Below, piece by piece: positions 37,311 to 50,117 of a DNA stretch of 64,000 nt. The notes under the pieces are model-generated. The model was not told the DNA's origin. It saw nothing but the letters and a program-made list of their open reading frames with translations, and did no database searches. The position numbers were made by a program, and so were the translations under genes. The DNA is from Microbacterium sp. Yaish 1. Lineage in GTDB: Bacteria > Actinomycetota > Actinomycetes > Actinomycetales > Microbacteriaceae. The stretch lies in assembly GCF_002245215.1 (NCBI RefSeq), contig NZ_NPMR01000002.1, forward strand, positions 62,001 to 126,000, written 5' to 3'. The stretch's first letter is position 1. Each line of letters starts with the position of its first letter.

Positions 37311-38324
37311 ATGCGCGCAGCACACATCCACGGCAAGCAGCACATCGAGATCTCGGACGTCGCCGAGCCGGAGCCCCGCGGGGGGGAGGTGCGGATCCGC
37401 GTCGACTACGTCGGCATCTGCGGGTCGGACCTGCACTACTACTACGAAGGCGCCAATGGAGCCTTCGTCGTGCGGGAGCCCCTCATCCCCGGGCACGAGC
37501 TCAGCGGCCGCATCGATCTCGACCCCACGGGGCAGTGGGAGCCCGGCACGCCGGTGACGCTTCACCCCGCCACCTTCGGGCGGAAGGTCGAGGCGATCGC
37601 CGACGACCCGCACCTCTGGCCAGGCGGAGCGTATCTGGGCAGCGCCTCGACGACGCCGCACACCCAGGGCGCCCTCGCCGAGCTCATCGTCGCCGATCGG
37701 TCCATGGTGCGACCCCTCCCGCCGACGCTGCCGGTCCGTCGTGCCGTGCTGGCCGAGCCGCTCGCGGTCGCCCTGCACGGGCTGAGCAAAGCAGGCGACG
37801 TCGCGGGTGCGCGGGTCCTCGTGACCGGTGCCGGGCCGATCGGGCTGCTCGCGGTGGCCGCGGCGACCGCTGCCGGGGCGGCGGAGGTGCACGCCACCGA
37901 TGTGCTGGCCGGACCCCTCGACCGTGCGAGCCGACTCGGCGCGACCCGAACGTTCGACGTCACCACGGAGCAGCCCCCCGCTGACTCCTACGACATCGTG
38001 CTGGAGTGCTCGGGTGTCGCGGTCTCGGTGTCCGCGGCGCTGCGGGCGGCCCGGCCGGCAGGGCGCGTCGTGCAGGTGGGAATAGTCCCGAACGAGCCGC
38101 GACCGATCAACCTGGCGCCCTTCATCTCCAAGGAAGTCGTCTACGTCGGCACCTTCCGCTTCAAGGACGAGATCGACGAGGCGGTCCGGCTCCTCGACGA
38201 GCGCCCCGAGATCGAGCAGGTGATCACCCACGTCGTCGACGCCGGTGACATCGTCGAGGCGTTCGCGACGGCCAAGGACTCGGAGGCGTCCGGCAAGGTC
38301 GTCGTCGCGGTCTGGCCCGCTTGA
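37311..38324 (+). CDS. idnD: L-idonate 5-dehydrogenase-like zinc-type alcohol dehydrogenase
   Basis: A 337-residue medium-chain dehydrogenase. The catalytic zinc ligands C37 (GICGSDLHYY), H62 and E63 (PGHE) are present, and GAGPIGLLAVAAA is the nucleotide-binding loop. GSDLHYYYEG and the late FKDEIDEAVRLL resemble IdnD, which oxidises L-idonate to 5-ketogluconate. The four-cysteine structural zinc loop expected after LHPA is absent; that stretch (LHPATFGRKVEAIADDPH) has no cysteine. It lies 15 bases after idnO with a GGAAGGA site. Assignment to idonate rests on family resemblance and neighbours. Confidence 0.82.
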   Translation: MRAAHIHGKQHIEISDVAEPEPRGGEVRIRVDYVGICGSDLHYYYEGANGAFVVREPLIPGHELSGRIDLDPTGQWEPGTPVTLHPATFGRKVEAIADDPHLWPGGAYLGSASTTPHTQGALAELIVADRSMVRPLPPTLPVRRAVLAEPLAVALHGLSKAGDVAGARVLVTGAGPIGLLAVAAATAAGAAEVHATDVLAGPLDRASRLGATRTFDVTTEQPPADSYDIVLECSGVAVSVSAALRAARPAGRVVQVGIVPNEPRPINLAPFISKEVVYVGTFRFKDEIDEAVRLLDERPEIEQVITHVVDAGDIVEAFATAKDSEASGKVVVAVWPA

Positions 38325-38374
38325 GTGCCTCGCGCTTTCGTCGATCGGGGCGTCACGGCGACGCCCGGGTCGGG

Positions 38375-38497
38375 TCAGCCCTTGCGGTAGCCCTGTCGTC
38401 CCATCGCGAACAGCGCGAGGCTGACGGAGACGATCGAGCCGAGCGTCATCGCACCGATGACCCACAGAAGCACGTGCGAGAACCAGCCGTAATCCAT
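38375..38497 (-). CDS. Very small single-helix membrane protein
   Basis: A 40-residue open frame starting MDYGWFSHVLLWVIG and ending MGRQGYRKG. It has one hydrophobic helix (about 8-32) and a positively charged C-terminus that would stay in the cytoplasm. A textbook GGAGGA lies five bases before the ATG. On the minus strand TAGGGT at 38534-38529 could be the -10 box, giving a leader of about 25 bases. It diverges from rplY. I do not recognise a family; the ribosome-binding site and membrane-protein composition are the reasons for calling it. Confidence 0.65.
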   Translation of the reverse strand: MDYGWFSHVLLWVIGAMTLGSIVSVSLALFAMGRQGYRKG

Positions 38498-38528
38498 TTT
38501 TCCTCCGGGCGTAGACGACGTCTCAACC

Positions 38529-38551
38529 ACCCTACCCAGCGCTGGTAGAGT
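38529..38551. promoter_or_regulatory. Divergent -10 hexamers for the small membrane protein (TAGGGT, minus) and rplY (TAGAGT, plus)
   Basis: TAGGGT is read on the minus strand at 38534-38529 and TAGAGT on the plus strand at 38546-38551. Both fit TANNNT and face outward from the same short region, indicating back-to-back promoters. Confidence 0.45.
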
Positions 38552-38557
38552 AGGGGT

Positions 38558-38709
38558 GTACTTCGGCGAGGGATGCCGCGTGCCCGCTGTGCGGGAACCG
38601 GGATCCGTGATCGACGAGGGTGTGTGCAGGACGTTCCTCTCCACGCGCTCGCGTTCGCGTCGAACCCGCATACCGCTGAGCAGGGCCTCGGGCCCACAAG
38701 GAGAAACGC
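38558..38709 (+). other. Long 5' leader of rplY
   Basis: If transcription starts after TAGAGT, the rplY mRNA has a leader of about 150 bases, far longer than others in this window. It contains a short perfect hairpin CCCGC-TGT-GCGGG (38583-38595) and ends with AAGGAG seven bases before the ATG. Many ribosomal-protein leaders bind their own product, so an L25 autoregulatory structure is possible, but I cannot show one. Confidence 0.4.
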
Positions 38710-39348
38710 ATGTCCACCGAGACCGACACCAAGGTCGTTGCAGAGACGCGCACCAACTTCGGCAAGGGCTTCGCCCGCCGTCTGCGTGCCGCCGGTCAGA
38801 TCCCCGCCGTCATCTACGGCCACGGCACCGACCCCGTCCACGTCGCCCTGCCGGGCCACCAGATGCTGCTGCTCGTCCGTCGCGCGAACGCCGTCATCGA
38901 GCTGACCATCGACGGCAAGGAGCAGCTGGTCCTCGTCAAGGACGTGCAGCGCGACCCCGTGCGTCAGATCATCGAGCACATCGACCTCCTCGTCGTGAAC
39001 AAGGGCGAGAAGGTCCAGGTCGACGTTCCCGTCGTCGTGACCGGCGAGCCGTTCTCGGGCACCATCGCGACGCAGGACGCGTCGTCGATCACGCTCGAGG
39101 TCGAGGCCACCCACATCCCCACCAACGTCGAGGTCGACGTCGAGGGCCTCGAGGACGGCGCGCGCATCACGGCCGCCGACCTGACGCTGCCCCGCGGCGC
39201 CGTGCTGGTGACCGACCCCGAGACGCTCGTCGTCGCCGTGTCGGTTCCCGCAGCGACGCTCGCCGCCGTCGACGAGATCGAGGCCGCCGATGAGGCGACC
39301 GCGGCCGAGCAGTCCGACGAGGCCGAGGGCGACGAGAAGTCCGAGTAA
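38710..39348 (+). CDS. rplY: 50S ribosomal protein L25/general stress protein Ctc
   Basis: A 212-residue long-form L25 (Ctc type), which binds loop E of 5S rRNA. The N-terminal L25 domain (about 8-95) has RTNFGKGFARRLRAAGQIPAVIYG and RDPVRQIIEHIDLL. The C-terminal TL5-like beta domain (about 100-185) follows, and the last 25 residues are an acidic Glu/Ala/Asp tail. An AAGGAG site precedes the ATG. A hairpin follows the stop, then pth, a common gene order that links ribosome and peptidyl-tRNA recycling functions. Confidence 0.96.
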   Translation: MSTETDTKVVAETRTNFGKGFARRLRAAGQIPAVIYGHGTDPVHVALPGHQMLLLVRRANAVIELTIDGKEQLVLVKDVQRDPVRQIIEHIDLLVVNKGEKVQVDVPVVVTGEPFSGTIATQDASSITLEVEATHIPTNVEVDVEGLEDGARITAADLTLPRGAVLVTDPETLVVAVSVPAATLAAVDEIEAADEATAAEQSDEAEGDEKSE

Positions 39349-39360
39349 TTCTCACCCCCG

Positions 39361-39396
39361 CGGAGCCCGTTCTCACCTCGGTGGGGGCGGGCTCCG
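39361..39396 (+). terminator. Hairpin between rplY and pth
   Basis: CGGAGCCCG (39361-39369) pairs perfectly with CGGGCTCCG (39388-39396) around an 18-base loop. It may terminate or attenuate rplY transcripts before pth, whose ATG is at 39415. Confidence 0.6.
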
Positions 39397-39414
39397 TCGT
39401 TCGAAAGGCGATCC

Positions 39415-39996
39415 ATGGCGGACACCTGGCTCATCATCGGTCTCGGCAACCCGGGGCCGCGTTACGAGGCGACCCGGCACAACATCGGCCAGATGGTCAT
39501 CGACGAGCTCGCCGGCAGGCGCGGAGAGACGCTCCGTTCGCACAAGGCGAACGCGTGGGCCGCCGAATCGTGGCTCCGCCCCGGTGCCGCCAAGATGGTG
39601 CTGGCCAAGCCGAAGACGTTCATGAACGTCTCGGGAGGCCCGGCCGCCGCGCTCGCCTCCTTCTACGGCGTCGACCCCGGCCACGTGGTCGTCGTCCACG
39701 ACGAGCTCGACATCCCCTTCGACACCATCAAGCTCAAGACGGGTGGCGGCCACGGCGGACACAATGGCGTGCGCGACATCGCCAAGGCCCTCGGCACTCC
39801 CGACTTCGCCCGCGTCCGCGTGGGGATCGGACGCCCCCCGGGCGCGCAGGACCCGGCGGACTGGGTCCTCGACCCGTTCTCGTCGGCCGAGCGGAAGACC
39901 CTCGGCATCCTCGTGTCGGATGCTGCCGATGCGGTCGAGACGGTGGTGGGCGAGGGGCTCCTCGCCGCGCAGCAGCGCTTCCACGCGCCGCGCTGA
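39415..39996 (+). CDS. pth: Peptidyl-tRNA hydrolase
   Basis: Pth cleaves the ester bond of peptidyl-tRNAs released by stalled ribosomes. The 193-residue protein has the N-terminal [18 protein letters not shown] with N12 and catalytic H22, FMNVSG near 69-74 with the conserved Asn, and [14 protein letters not shown] near 95 carrying the catalytic Asp. [12 protein letters not shown] is the second family signature. CGAAAGGCG precedes the ATG. It lies between rplY and mfd, the latter having its own leaderless promoter. Confidence 0.97.
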   Translation: MADTWLIIGLGNPGPRYEATRHNIGQMVIDELAGRRGETLRSHKANAWAAESWLRPGAAKMVLAKPKTFMNVSGGPAAALASFYGVDPGHVVVVHDELDIPFDTIKLKTGGGHGGHNGVRDIAKALGTPDFARVRVGIGRPPGAQDPADWVLDPFSSAERKTLGILVSDAADAVETVVGEGLLAAQQRFHAPR

Positions 39997-40041
39997 GCCG
40001 GCCGTCCGGCCAGACCGAGCGCCCGTGTCGGCGGCCGGCGG

Positions 40042-40047
40042 TAGGCT
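40042..40047 (+). promoter_or_regulatory. -10 hexamer TAGGCT of mfd
   Basis: TAGGCT ends six bases before the GTG at 40054 and only three before the in-frame GTG at 40051. The usual spacing favours 40054 as the leaderless start. Confidence 0.55.
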
Positions 40048-40053
40048 TCTGTG

Positions 40054-43000
40054 GTGACAGTTCCCGGGATCGTGCGCGCCCTTTCGCAGGCTGACTCCTT
40101 CCGGGAGGCGGTGACATCCGGCGCCGTCGGCAGTCTCGACTACTCGCTGGTCGACGGGCTCGACGCCCCGCTCCTCGCGGCTCTGCTCGAGCAGCGTCGC
40201 CGCGATGGCCGGCCCGCCGTCGTCCTCGCGGTCGCCCCCACCGGGCGCCGCGCCGAGACCCTCGGTGCCGCGCTGCAGTGCCTCGTGCCCGAGGCCGAGA
40301 TCGTGCACTTCCCCGCGTGGGAGACCCTGCCGCACGAGCGGCTCAGTCCGAGCCCCGAGACGGTCGGTCGTCGTCTCGCCGTGCTCCGCCGTGCGGCGTC
40401 GCACGACGGCAGCACTCCGCTGGTCATCACCGCCTCTGTCCGCGCCGCCCTGCAGCCGCTCGCGGCCGGCCTGACCGACGCCGACCCGGTGTCGCTGTCG
40501 GTGGGTACCCGGGGGAGCGACCTCGAACAGGTCGTCCGTCGGCTCGTCGAGCTCGCCTATCACCGGGTCGACATGGTCTCGCGGCGCGGCGAGTTCGCCG
40601 TGCGCGGCGGCATCCTCGACGTCTTCCCGGCCGCGGCCGATCATCCGCTGCGCATCGACTTCTTCGGCGACGAGGTCGACCAGATCCGGGCGTTCTCGAT
40701 CGCCGACCAGCGGTCCCTCCCGGGCGAGGTCGGCGAGGCCGTACTCCTCCCGGCGCGCGAGCTGCTGCTGACGCCGGCCGTCCGCGAGCGGGCTGCGGCG
40801 ATGGCCCCGACCTTCCCGAGTCTGACGGGCATGCTCGAGAAGATGTCGCAGGGCATCCCCGTCGAGGGAATGGAGTCGCTCCTGCCGGCGCTCGCTGAAG
40901 GCGTCGTGCCGCTCGTCGACTACCTGCCCCGCGGCTCGGCGATCGCGCTCGTCGACCCCGAGCGCTCGCGTACGCGCGCCCGCACCCTCGGCGAGACCAA
41001 CCGCGAGTTCCTCGAGGCGGCCTGGAGCGCCGCGACCGCCGGAGCGGACAGCCCCGTCGACCTCGGCTCGGGCGACTTCCTGACGCTTCCCGCGCTCCGC
41101 GAGGCGATGCGTGAGCGCTCCGGGGTGTGGTGGACGCTGAGCGCGTTCGACTCGGGAGCCGCGGATGCCGCCGACGAGGGCTTGACCGAGACCGGCGACG
41201 ACCTCCGCATCGACGGCACCCCGGTCCCGTCGTTCCAGGGCAACGTCGACGGCGCCACCGCTCATATCGGCGACCTGCTGGCGCGCGGCTGGCGCGTCGT
41301 CGTGTGCGCCTCCGGTCCTGGCCTCGTCGACCGTGCCCGCGACGTGCTCGCCGAGCGCGGTATCGCCGCGCGCACGAGCGAGGGGATCGCCGAGATCGCC
41401 GACGAGGCCGTCGCGGTCTGCGTCGTGGCGTCGCTCGAGCGCGGCTTCGAGTCCGCCGAGGCGAAGCTCGCCGTCCTCACCGAGAGCGAGTTCTACGGGC
41501 GCACGATCGGCAGCGACGGGCGCGTCGTGAAGAAGCTCGCGACGCGTCGGCGCAACGTCGTCGATCCGCTGCAGCTCAAGCCCGGCGATGTGGTCGTTCA
41601 TTCGACGCACGGCATCGGCAAGTTCGTCGAGCTCGTGCAGCGCGAGGTCTCCAGCGGCGGTCGCAACGCCGTGAAGACCCAGCGCGAGTACCTCGTGCTC
41701 GAGTACGCGCCCGCCAAGCGCGGCTATCCCGGCGACAAGCTCTTCGTGCCGACCGACCAGCTCGACCAGCTCTCGCGCTACGTCGGCGGTGAGGCTCCGG
41801 TGCTGTCGAAGATGGGCGGCAGCGACTGGGCGGCCGCCAAGGGCAAGGCGCGCAAGGCCGTGCGCGACATCGCGGTCGAGCTCGTCAAGCTGTACTCGGC
41901 GCGGATGGCCTCGAAGGGCCACGCATTCGGGCCCGACACCCCGTGGCAGCGCGAGCTCGAAGAGGCGTTCCCGTTCGCGGAGACGCCCGACCAGCTGCAG
42001 ACGATCGACGAGATCAAGGCCGACATGGAGAAGCCGATCCCCATGGATCGCCTGCTGTCGGGCGACGTCGGCTTCGGCAAGACCGAGGTCGCCGTCCGTG
42101 CGGCGTTCAAGGCGATCCAGGAGGGCAAGCAGGTCGCGATGCTCGTGCCGACCACGCTTCTGGCCAAGCAGCATCTCGAGACGTTCACCGAGCGTTTCGC
42201 GGGCTTCCCGGTCAAGGTGCGGCCGCTGTCGAGGTTCCAGACGGCGAAGCAGGCCCGCGAGACGGTCGACGGCCTCGCCGACGGCACGGTCGACATGGTC
42301 ATCGGAACCCACCGCATCCTGACCGAGAAGGTCGTCTTCAAGGACCTGGGGCTCCTCATCATCGACGAGGAGCAGCGGTTCGGCGTCGAGCACAAGGACG
42401 CCCTCAAGAAGCTCAAGACCGGCGTCGACATCCTCGCGATGAGCGCGACGCCGATCCCGCGGACCCTTGAGATGGCCGTCACCGGCATCCGCGAGATGTC
42501 GACACTCGCGACGCCGCCGGAGGAGCGGCATCCGATCCTCACCTACGTCGGACCGCGCAGTGACAAGCAGATCGCGGCCGCCATCCGGCGCGAGCTGCTG
42601 CGCGAGGGCCAGGTGTTCTTCGTGCACAACCGGGTCCAGTCGATCCAGCGCGTCGCCGCGCAGCTCGGCGAGCTCGTTCCCGAGGCTCGCATCGCCGTCG
42701 CGCACGGTCAGATGGGGGAGCACCAGCTCGAGCAGGTCGTCGACGACTTCTGGGAGCGTCGTGCCGACGTCCTCGTCTCGACGACGATCGTCGAGACGGG
42801 CCTCGACATCTCGAACGCCAACACGATCATCATCGACCGGGCCGACAAGTACGGCCTGAGCCAGCTGCACCAGCTGCGCGGCCGGGTCGGGCGGGGGCGC
42901 GAGCGCGCGTACGCGTACTTCCTGTACGACGAGAACAAGCCGCTCAGCGAGACCGCCGCCGACCGGCTCGAGACGATCGCGGTCAACAACGACCTGGGCT

Positions 43001-43650
43001 CGGGCATGCAGGTCGCGCTGAAAGACCTCGAGCTGCGCGGCGCCGGCAACCTGCTGGGGGCCGAGCAGGCCGGTCACATCGCCGGGGTCGGGTTCGACCT
43101 CTATCTGCGGATGATCGGCGAGGCCGTCTCGACCTTCCGGGGCGAAGAGGTCGACGGGCCGGCCGAGCTGCGGCTCGAGTTGCCCGTGGCCGCGCGCATC
43201 CCCGAGGACTACATCGACAGCGAGCGCCTGCGCCTCGAGGCCTACCAGAAGCTGTCGGCGGCGGCAGCGGTCAGCGCCAAGGACGAGGCGATCGACCTCG
43301 TCGTCGAGGAGCTCACCGACAGGTACGGGCGCCCGCCGGCCGAGGTGGAGGGGCTGCTCGCGGTCGCCCGCCTGCGCCGGCGAGCAGCGCAGGCCGGGCT
43401 GACCGACGTCGTCGCGATGGGGCCCAACCTGCGAGTCGCGCCGGCGCGGCTGCCCGAGTCGATGCGCATCCGGCTGCAGCGGCTGTATCCGAAGGCCAAG
43501 CTGCTCGCCGGCGGCGAAGCCCTCGTGGTCCCGCTGCCGACGGCAGGAGGCGCCATGCTCGGCGATGCGGATCTCATCGCCTGGACGGGTCAGCTGCTCG
43601 AGCAGCTCTTCCCGGTCACCGCGCAGGCGACACCGGCCGCGTCGTCCTGA
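40054..43650 (+). CDS. mfd: Transcription-repair coupling factor
   Basis: Mfd removes RNA polymerase stalled at DNA lesions and recruits UvrA. The 1198-residue protein has the UvrB-like N-terminal module (about 1-350; FPAWETLPHERLSP and YHRVDMVSRRGEFAVRGGI), a CarD-like RNA-polymerase-interacting domain (KPGDVVVHSTHGIGKFVEL, about 510-575), and the superfamily 2 translocase with Walker A GDVGFGKTE (about 670-678) and DEEQ box (771-774). The GRVGRGRERAYAYF motif VI and the C-terminal TRCF domain (about 1010-1140) follow. The GTG at 40054 sits six bases after TAGGCT. It ends 15 bases from the convergent permease gene. Confidence 0.97.
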   Translation: MTVPGIVRALSQADSFREAVTSGAVGSLDYSLVDGLDAPLLAALLEQRRRDGRPAVVLAVAPTGRRAETLGAALQCLVPEAEIVHFPAWETLPHERLSPSPETVGRRLAVLRRAASHDGSTPLVITASVRAALQPLAAGLTDADPVSLSVGTRGSDLEQVVRRLVELAYHRVDMVSRRGEFAVRGGILDVFPAAADHPLRIDFFGDEVDQIRAFSIADQRSLPGEVGEAVLLPARELLLTPAVRERAAAMAPTFPSLTGMLEKMSQGIPVEGMESLLPALAEGVVPLVDYLPRGSAIALVDPERSRTRARTLGETNREFLEAAWSAATAGADSPVDLGSGDFLTLPALREAMRERSGVWWTLSAFDSGAADAADEGLTETGDDLRIDGTPVPSFQGNVDGATAHIGDLLARGWRVVVCASGPGLVDRARDVLAERGIAARTSEGIAEIADEAVAVCVVASLERGFESAEAKLAVLTESEFYGRTIGSDGRVVKKLATRRRNVVDPLQLKPGDVVVHSTHGIGKFVELVQREVSSGGRNAVKTQREYLVLEYAPAKRGYPGDKLFVPTDQLDQLSRYVGGEAPVLSKMGGSDWAAAKGKARKAVRDIAVELVKLYSARMASKGHAFGPDTPWQRELEEAFPFAETPDQLQTIDEIKADMEKPIPMDRLLSGDVGFGKTEVAVRAAFKAIQEGKQVAMLVPTTLLAKQHLETFTERFAGFPVKVRPLSRFQTAKQARETVDGLADGTVDMVIGTHRILTEKVVFKDLGLLIIDEEQRFGVEHKDALKKLKTGVDILAMSATPIPRTLEMAVTGIREMSTLATPPEERHPILTYVGPRSDKQIAAAIRRELLREGQVFFVHNRVQSIQRVAAQLGELVPEARIAVAHGQMGEHQLEQVVDDFWERRADVLVSTTIVETGLDISNANTIIIDRADKYGLSQLHQLRGRVGRGRERAYAYFLYDENKPLSETAADRLETIAVNNDLGSGMQVALKDLELRGAGNLLGAEQAGHIAGVGFDLYLRMIGEAVSTFRGEEVDGPAELRLELPVAARIPEDYIDSERLRLEAYQKLSAAAAVSAKDEAIDLVVEELTDRYGRPPAEVEGLLAVARLRRRAAQAGLTDVVAMGPNLRVAPARLPESMRIRLQRLYPKAKLLAGGEALVVPLPTAGGAMLGDADLIAWTGQLLEQLFPVTAQATPAASS

Positions 43651-43665
43651 CGGTGCGGCCGCGGG

Positions 43666-45129
43666 TCAGATGCTGATCTGGCCCGTGGCCAGCAGCACGA
43701 CGGCGGACACCGCGCCCGCAACGGCGGCCGCGAACACGATCCACTCCACCTTCGTGAAGACGCGTGCCCCCGCGCGTCGGCGCGCAGCGGCGAACAGCGC
43801 GGTGCCGGGCACGATGATCAGCAGCGAGAGCAGGAGGTAATGCGCGCCGGCCGCGATCAGGAGGAAGATCGTGTAACCCGTCGCGATGACGGCGACGACG
43901 AGGTCGCGGGAACGCGCACGGTCGCCCCGGCGGTAGGTCTCACCGGTGACGGTGAGCTTCAGCGCGTAGCCGGCCGAGAGGACGAAGGGGATCAGCACGA
44001 GCGCGCTCGTCAGATCGAGCGCCACCGAGAAGGCGTTCTCGGCGAACAGGACCACGACCAGGAGCACCTGGACGAGTGCCGTCGACAGCATGAGCGCGCC
44101 GACCGGGGTGTCTTCGGCGTTGGTGCGCGAGAGGAACGCCGGCAGATCGCCGGACCGCGACGCCTCCAGCAGCACCTCGGCGGCCATGAGCGTCCAGGAG
44201 AGGTAGGCGCCGAGCACAGCCACGATGAGCGACACACCGATGAACACAGCGCCGGCGGGACCCACGATCGACTCGAGCACCCCGCCCAGCGAAGGCTCGG
44301 GGAGCGCTGCGATCTGCTCCCGCGGCATCACCCCGAACGAGACGATCGTCACCGAGGCGAAGACCGCGAGCACGCTGAGGAAGCCGAACAGGGTCGCCCG
44401 TCCCACGTCGCGGCGGGAGCGGGCGTGGCGCGAGTTGACGCTCGCACCCTCCAGGCCGATGAAGACGAAGACGGTGACGAGCATCGTCGCGCGGATCTGG
44501 TCCCACAGCGGGGCTCCCGACGGGCCCGCCCAGTTGGCGGCGAACACCGCGGGGTCGAAGACCGTCGCGCAGAGCACGACGAAGACGACGATCGGGAGCG
44601 TCTTGGCGATGCTGACGACGCGGTTCACGGCCGCCGCCGATCGCACTCCGCGCCGGATGAGGATGAAGAACAGCCAGAGCCCCGCCGACGACACGGCGAC
44701 GGCGGCCACGGTGTCGCCTGCGCCGAGGGCCGGGAACACCGCTCCCAGCGTCGAGGTGATGAACACCCAGTAGAAGACGTTGCCCGCGCACGCGCTGGCC
44801 CAGTATCCGAACGCGGAGAAGTATCCGAGGTACCTCCCGAAACCGGCTCGCGCGTAGCTGTAGACGCCCGCGTCGAGGTCCGGCCGGCGGTTGGCCAGCA
44901 GCTGGAACGCGAAGGCGAGGGCGAGCATCCCGCCTCCTGCGACCGCCCACGCGACGAGCGTCCCGGCCACGCCGGTCTCGGCGGCGAAGCCGGCGGGAAG
45001 GGAGAACACCCCCGCGCCCACCATCGAGCCGACGACGAACGTCGACAGCGTGAGCATCGACACGGTCGCGGGGCGGGTTCCCGGACGCGTCAGAGCGGAC
45101 TCCGTGGGGGAGGAGGGATCGGAAGGCAC
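43666..45129 (-). CDS. Basic amino acid antiporter (arginine/ornithine-type, APC superfamily)
   Basis: A 487-residue permease with about twelve or thirteen membrane helices. STFVVGSMVGAGVFSLPAGFA in helix 1 is the G-[S]-x-[V/I]-G-x-G signature of the APC superfamily, and AGVYSYARAGFGRYLGYFSAFGYW is typical of the arginine/ornithine antiporter (ArcD-like) group. FVFIGLEGASVNSRHARSRRDVG lies in the middle. The GTG at 45129 is chosen because TAGGCT lies eight bases before it on the minus strand. An upstream open frame is not conserved. No arginine deiminase genes are nearby, so the exchanged substrates are uncertain. Confidence 0.85.
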   Translation of the reverse strand: MPSDPSSPTESALTRPGTRPATVSMLTLSTFVVGSMVGAGVFSLPAGFAAETGVAGTLVAWAVAGGGMLALAFAFQLLANRRPDLDAGVYSYARAGFGRYLGYFSAFGYWASACAGNVFYWVFITSTLGAVFPALGAGDTVAAVAVSSAGLWLFFILIRRGVRSAAAVNRVVSIAKTLPIVVFVVLCATVFDPAVFAANWAGPSGAPLWDQIRATMLVTVFVFIGLEGASVNSRHARSRRDVGRATLFGFLSVLAVFASVTIVSFGVMPREQIAALPEPSLGGVLESIVGPAGAVFIGVSLIVAVLGAYLSWTLMAAEVLLEASRSGDLPAFLSRTNAEDTPVGALMLSTALVQVLLVVVLFAENAFSVALDLTSALVLIPFVLSAGYALKLTVTGETYRRGDRARSRDLVVAVIATGYTIFLLIAAGAHYLLLSLLIIVPGTALFAAARRRAGARVFTKVEWIVFAAAVAGAVSAVVLLATGQISI

Positions 45130-45137
45130 GGGGTGAA

Positions 45138-45143
45138 AGCCTA
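45138..45143 (-). promoter_or_regulatory. -10 hexamer TAGGCT of the antiporter gene
   Basis: TAGGCT on the minus strand ends eight bases before the GTG at 45129, suggesting a leaderless or near-leaderless mRNA. Confidence 0.45.
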
Positions 45144-45178
45144 ACCCGGCTCGCGCCCCACCCGGCTCCCGGACGGCG

Positions 45179-49337
<4,159 letters not shown>

Positions 49338-49344
49338 GCCTCCC

Positions 49345-49350
49345 AAATTA
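49345..49350 (-). promoter_or_regulatory. -10 hexamer TAATTT of ppc
   Basis: TAATTT on the minus strand ends seven bases before the ATG at 49337, the same geometry as the other leaderless genes here. Confidence 0.5.
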
Positions 49351-49422
49351 CTGGCACGCGCGGGGTCCGATTGACACGGTCGTCATACACGAGCCGCCCG
49401 ACCCCGCTGTGTTACGCCGGAC

Positions 49423-49428
49423 TAGCCT
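49423..49428 (+). promoter_or_regulatory. -10 hexamer TAGCCT of mazG
   Basis: TAGCCT places the start of transcription near 49435, about 19 bases before the mazG ATG. The short leader contains GAAGGAG at 49443-49449. Confidence 0.5.
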
Positions 49429-49453
49429 GGGACTCCCCGTCCGAAGGAGCCCG

Positions 49454-50113
49454 ATGTCCGATCCGCTGCGCGCTGCCGCCGACACGATGCGCGCCGTCCG
49501 CGACCGATGCGTGTGGACGGCGCAGGTCTCCCATCGCGACCTCGTCCCGTACCTCGTCGAGGAGTCGGCGGAGGTCGTGGACGCCGTGGAGGCCGGTACC
49601 GCTGCGGATCTTCGCGAGGAGCTGGGCGACCTCCTCTGGCAGGTGCTGTTCCATGCCGAGATCGCGTCGCGATCGGCATCCGAGCCCTTCGACATCGACG
49701 ACGTCGCCCGTGGGCTCACGGAGAAGATGGTGCGGCGGCATCCCCATGTCTTCGGCGACGAGACGGCCGAGACGCCGGAGCAGGTGCTGGTGCTGTGGAA
49801 CGCGGCGAAGGCGGCAGAGAAGCGAACCCGCACGAGCGTGCTCGACGGCGTGTCCGTCCACATGCCGACGCTCGCTCTCGCGCAGAAGATGCTCGCGAAA
49901 TCGGCTCCTGTCCTGTCGGCGGCACCGGCGCTCCCCGCGGAGCCGCCCGCCGACGAGGCCGAGCTCGGCGATGTGCTGCTTGCGCTGGTCGCGCACGCCC
50001 GCGCCCAGGGATGGGATGCCGAACGCGCGCTTCGCGAACGGCTGCGCATCCTCGACGCCGACATCCGCGCGGCCGAGGGCGCCGGTGGCGCCGCCGCCGA
50101 CCTGGAAGGATAG
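49454..50113 (+). CDS. mazG: MazG family nucleoside triphosphate pyrophosphohydrolase
   Basis: A 219-residue house-cleaning enzyme that hydrolyses (d)NTPs to monophosphates. The metal-binding helices are visible: E36, E37 and E40 in VEESAEV, then E55, E56 and D59 in REELGDLLWQVLFHAEI. RRHPHVFGDE and VLVLWNAAKAAEK match the first MazG domain of the two-domain proteins. The C-terminal part is shorter and degenerate, so only one active domain is expected. CGAAGGAG precedes the ATG. The stop lies four bases before the hisS start; the two genes are probably one operon. Confidence 0.93.
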   Translation: MSDPLRAAADTMRAVRDRCVWTAQVSHRDLVPYLVEESAEVVDAVEAGTAADLREELGDLLWQVLFHAEIASRSASEPFDIDDVARGLTEKMVRRHPHVFGDETAETPEQVLVLWNAAKAAEKRTRTSVLDGVSVHMPTLALAQKMLAKSAPVLSAAPALPAEPPADEAELGDVLLALVAHARAQGWDAERALRERLRILDADIRAAEGAGGAAADLEG

Positions 50114-50117
50114 GACG

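Noticed and set aside
39373-43077. A 1234-codon minus-strand open frame across pth and mfd
   Set aside because: Composition is that of a codon-bias shadow (Arg, Asp, Gly, His rich). Both plus-strand genes are intact and conserved.
49338-49346. TTG at 49346 as the ppc start
   Set aside because: It overlaps the TAATTT promoter box. The ATG at 49337 has the same spacing as other leaderless starts and begins the conserved sequence.
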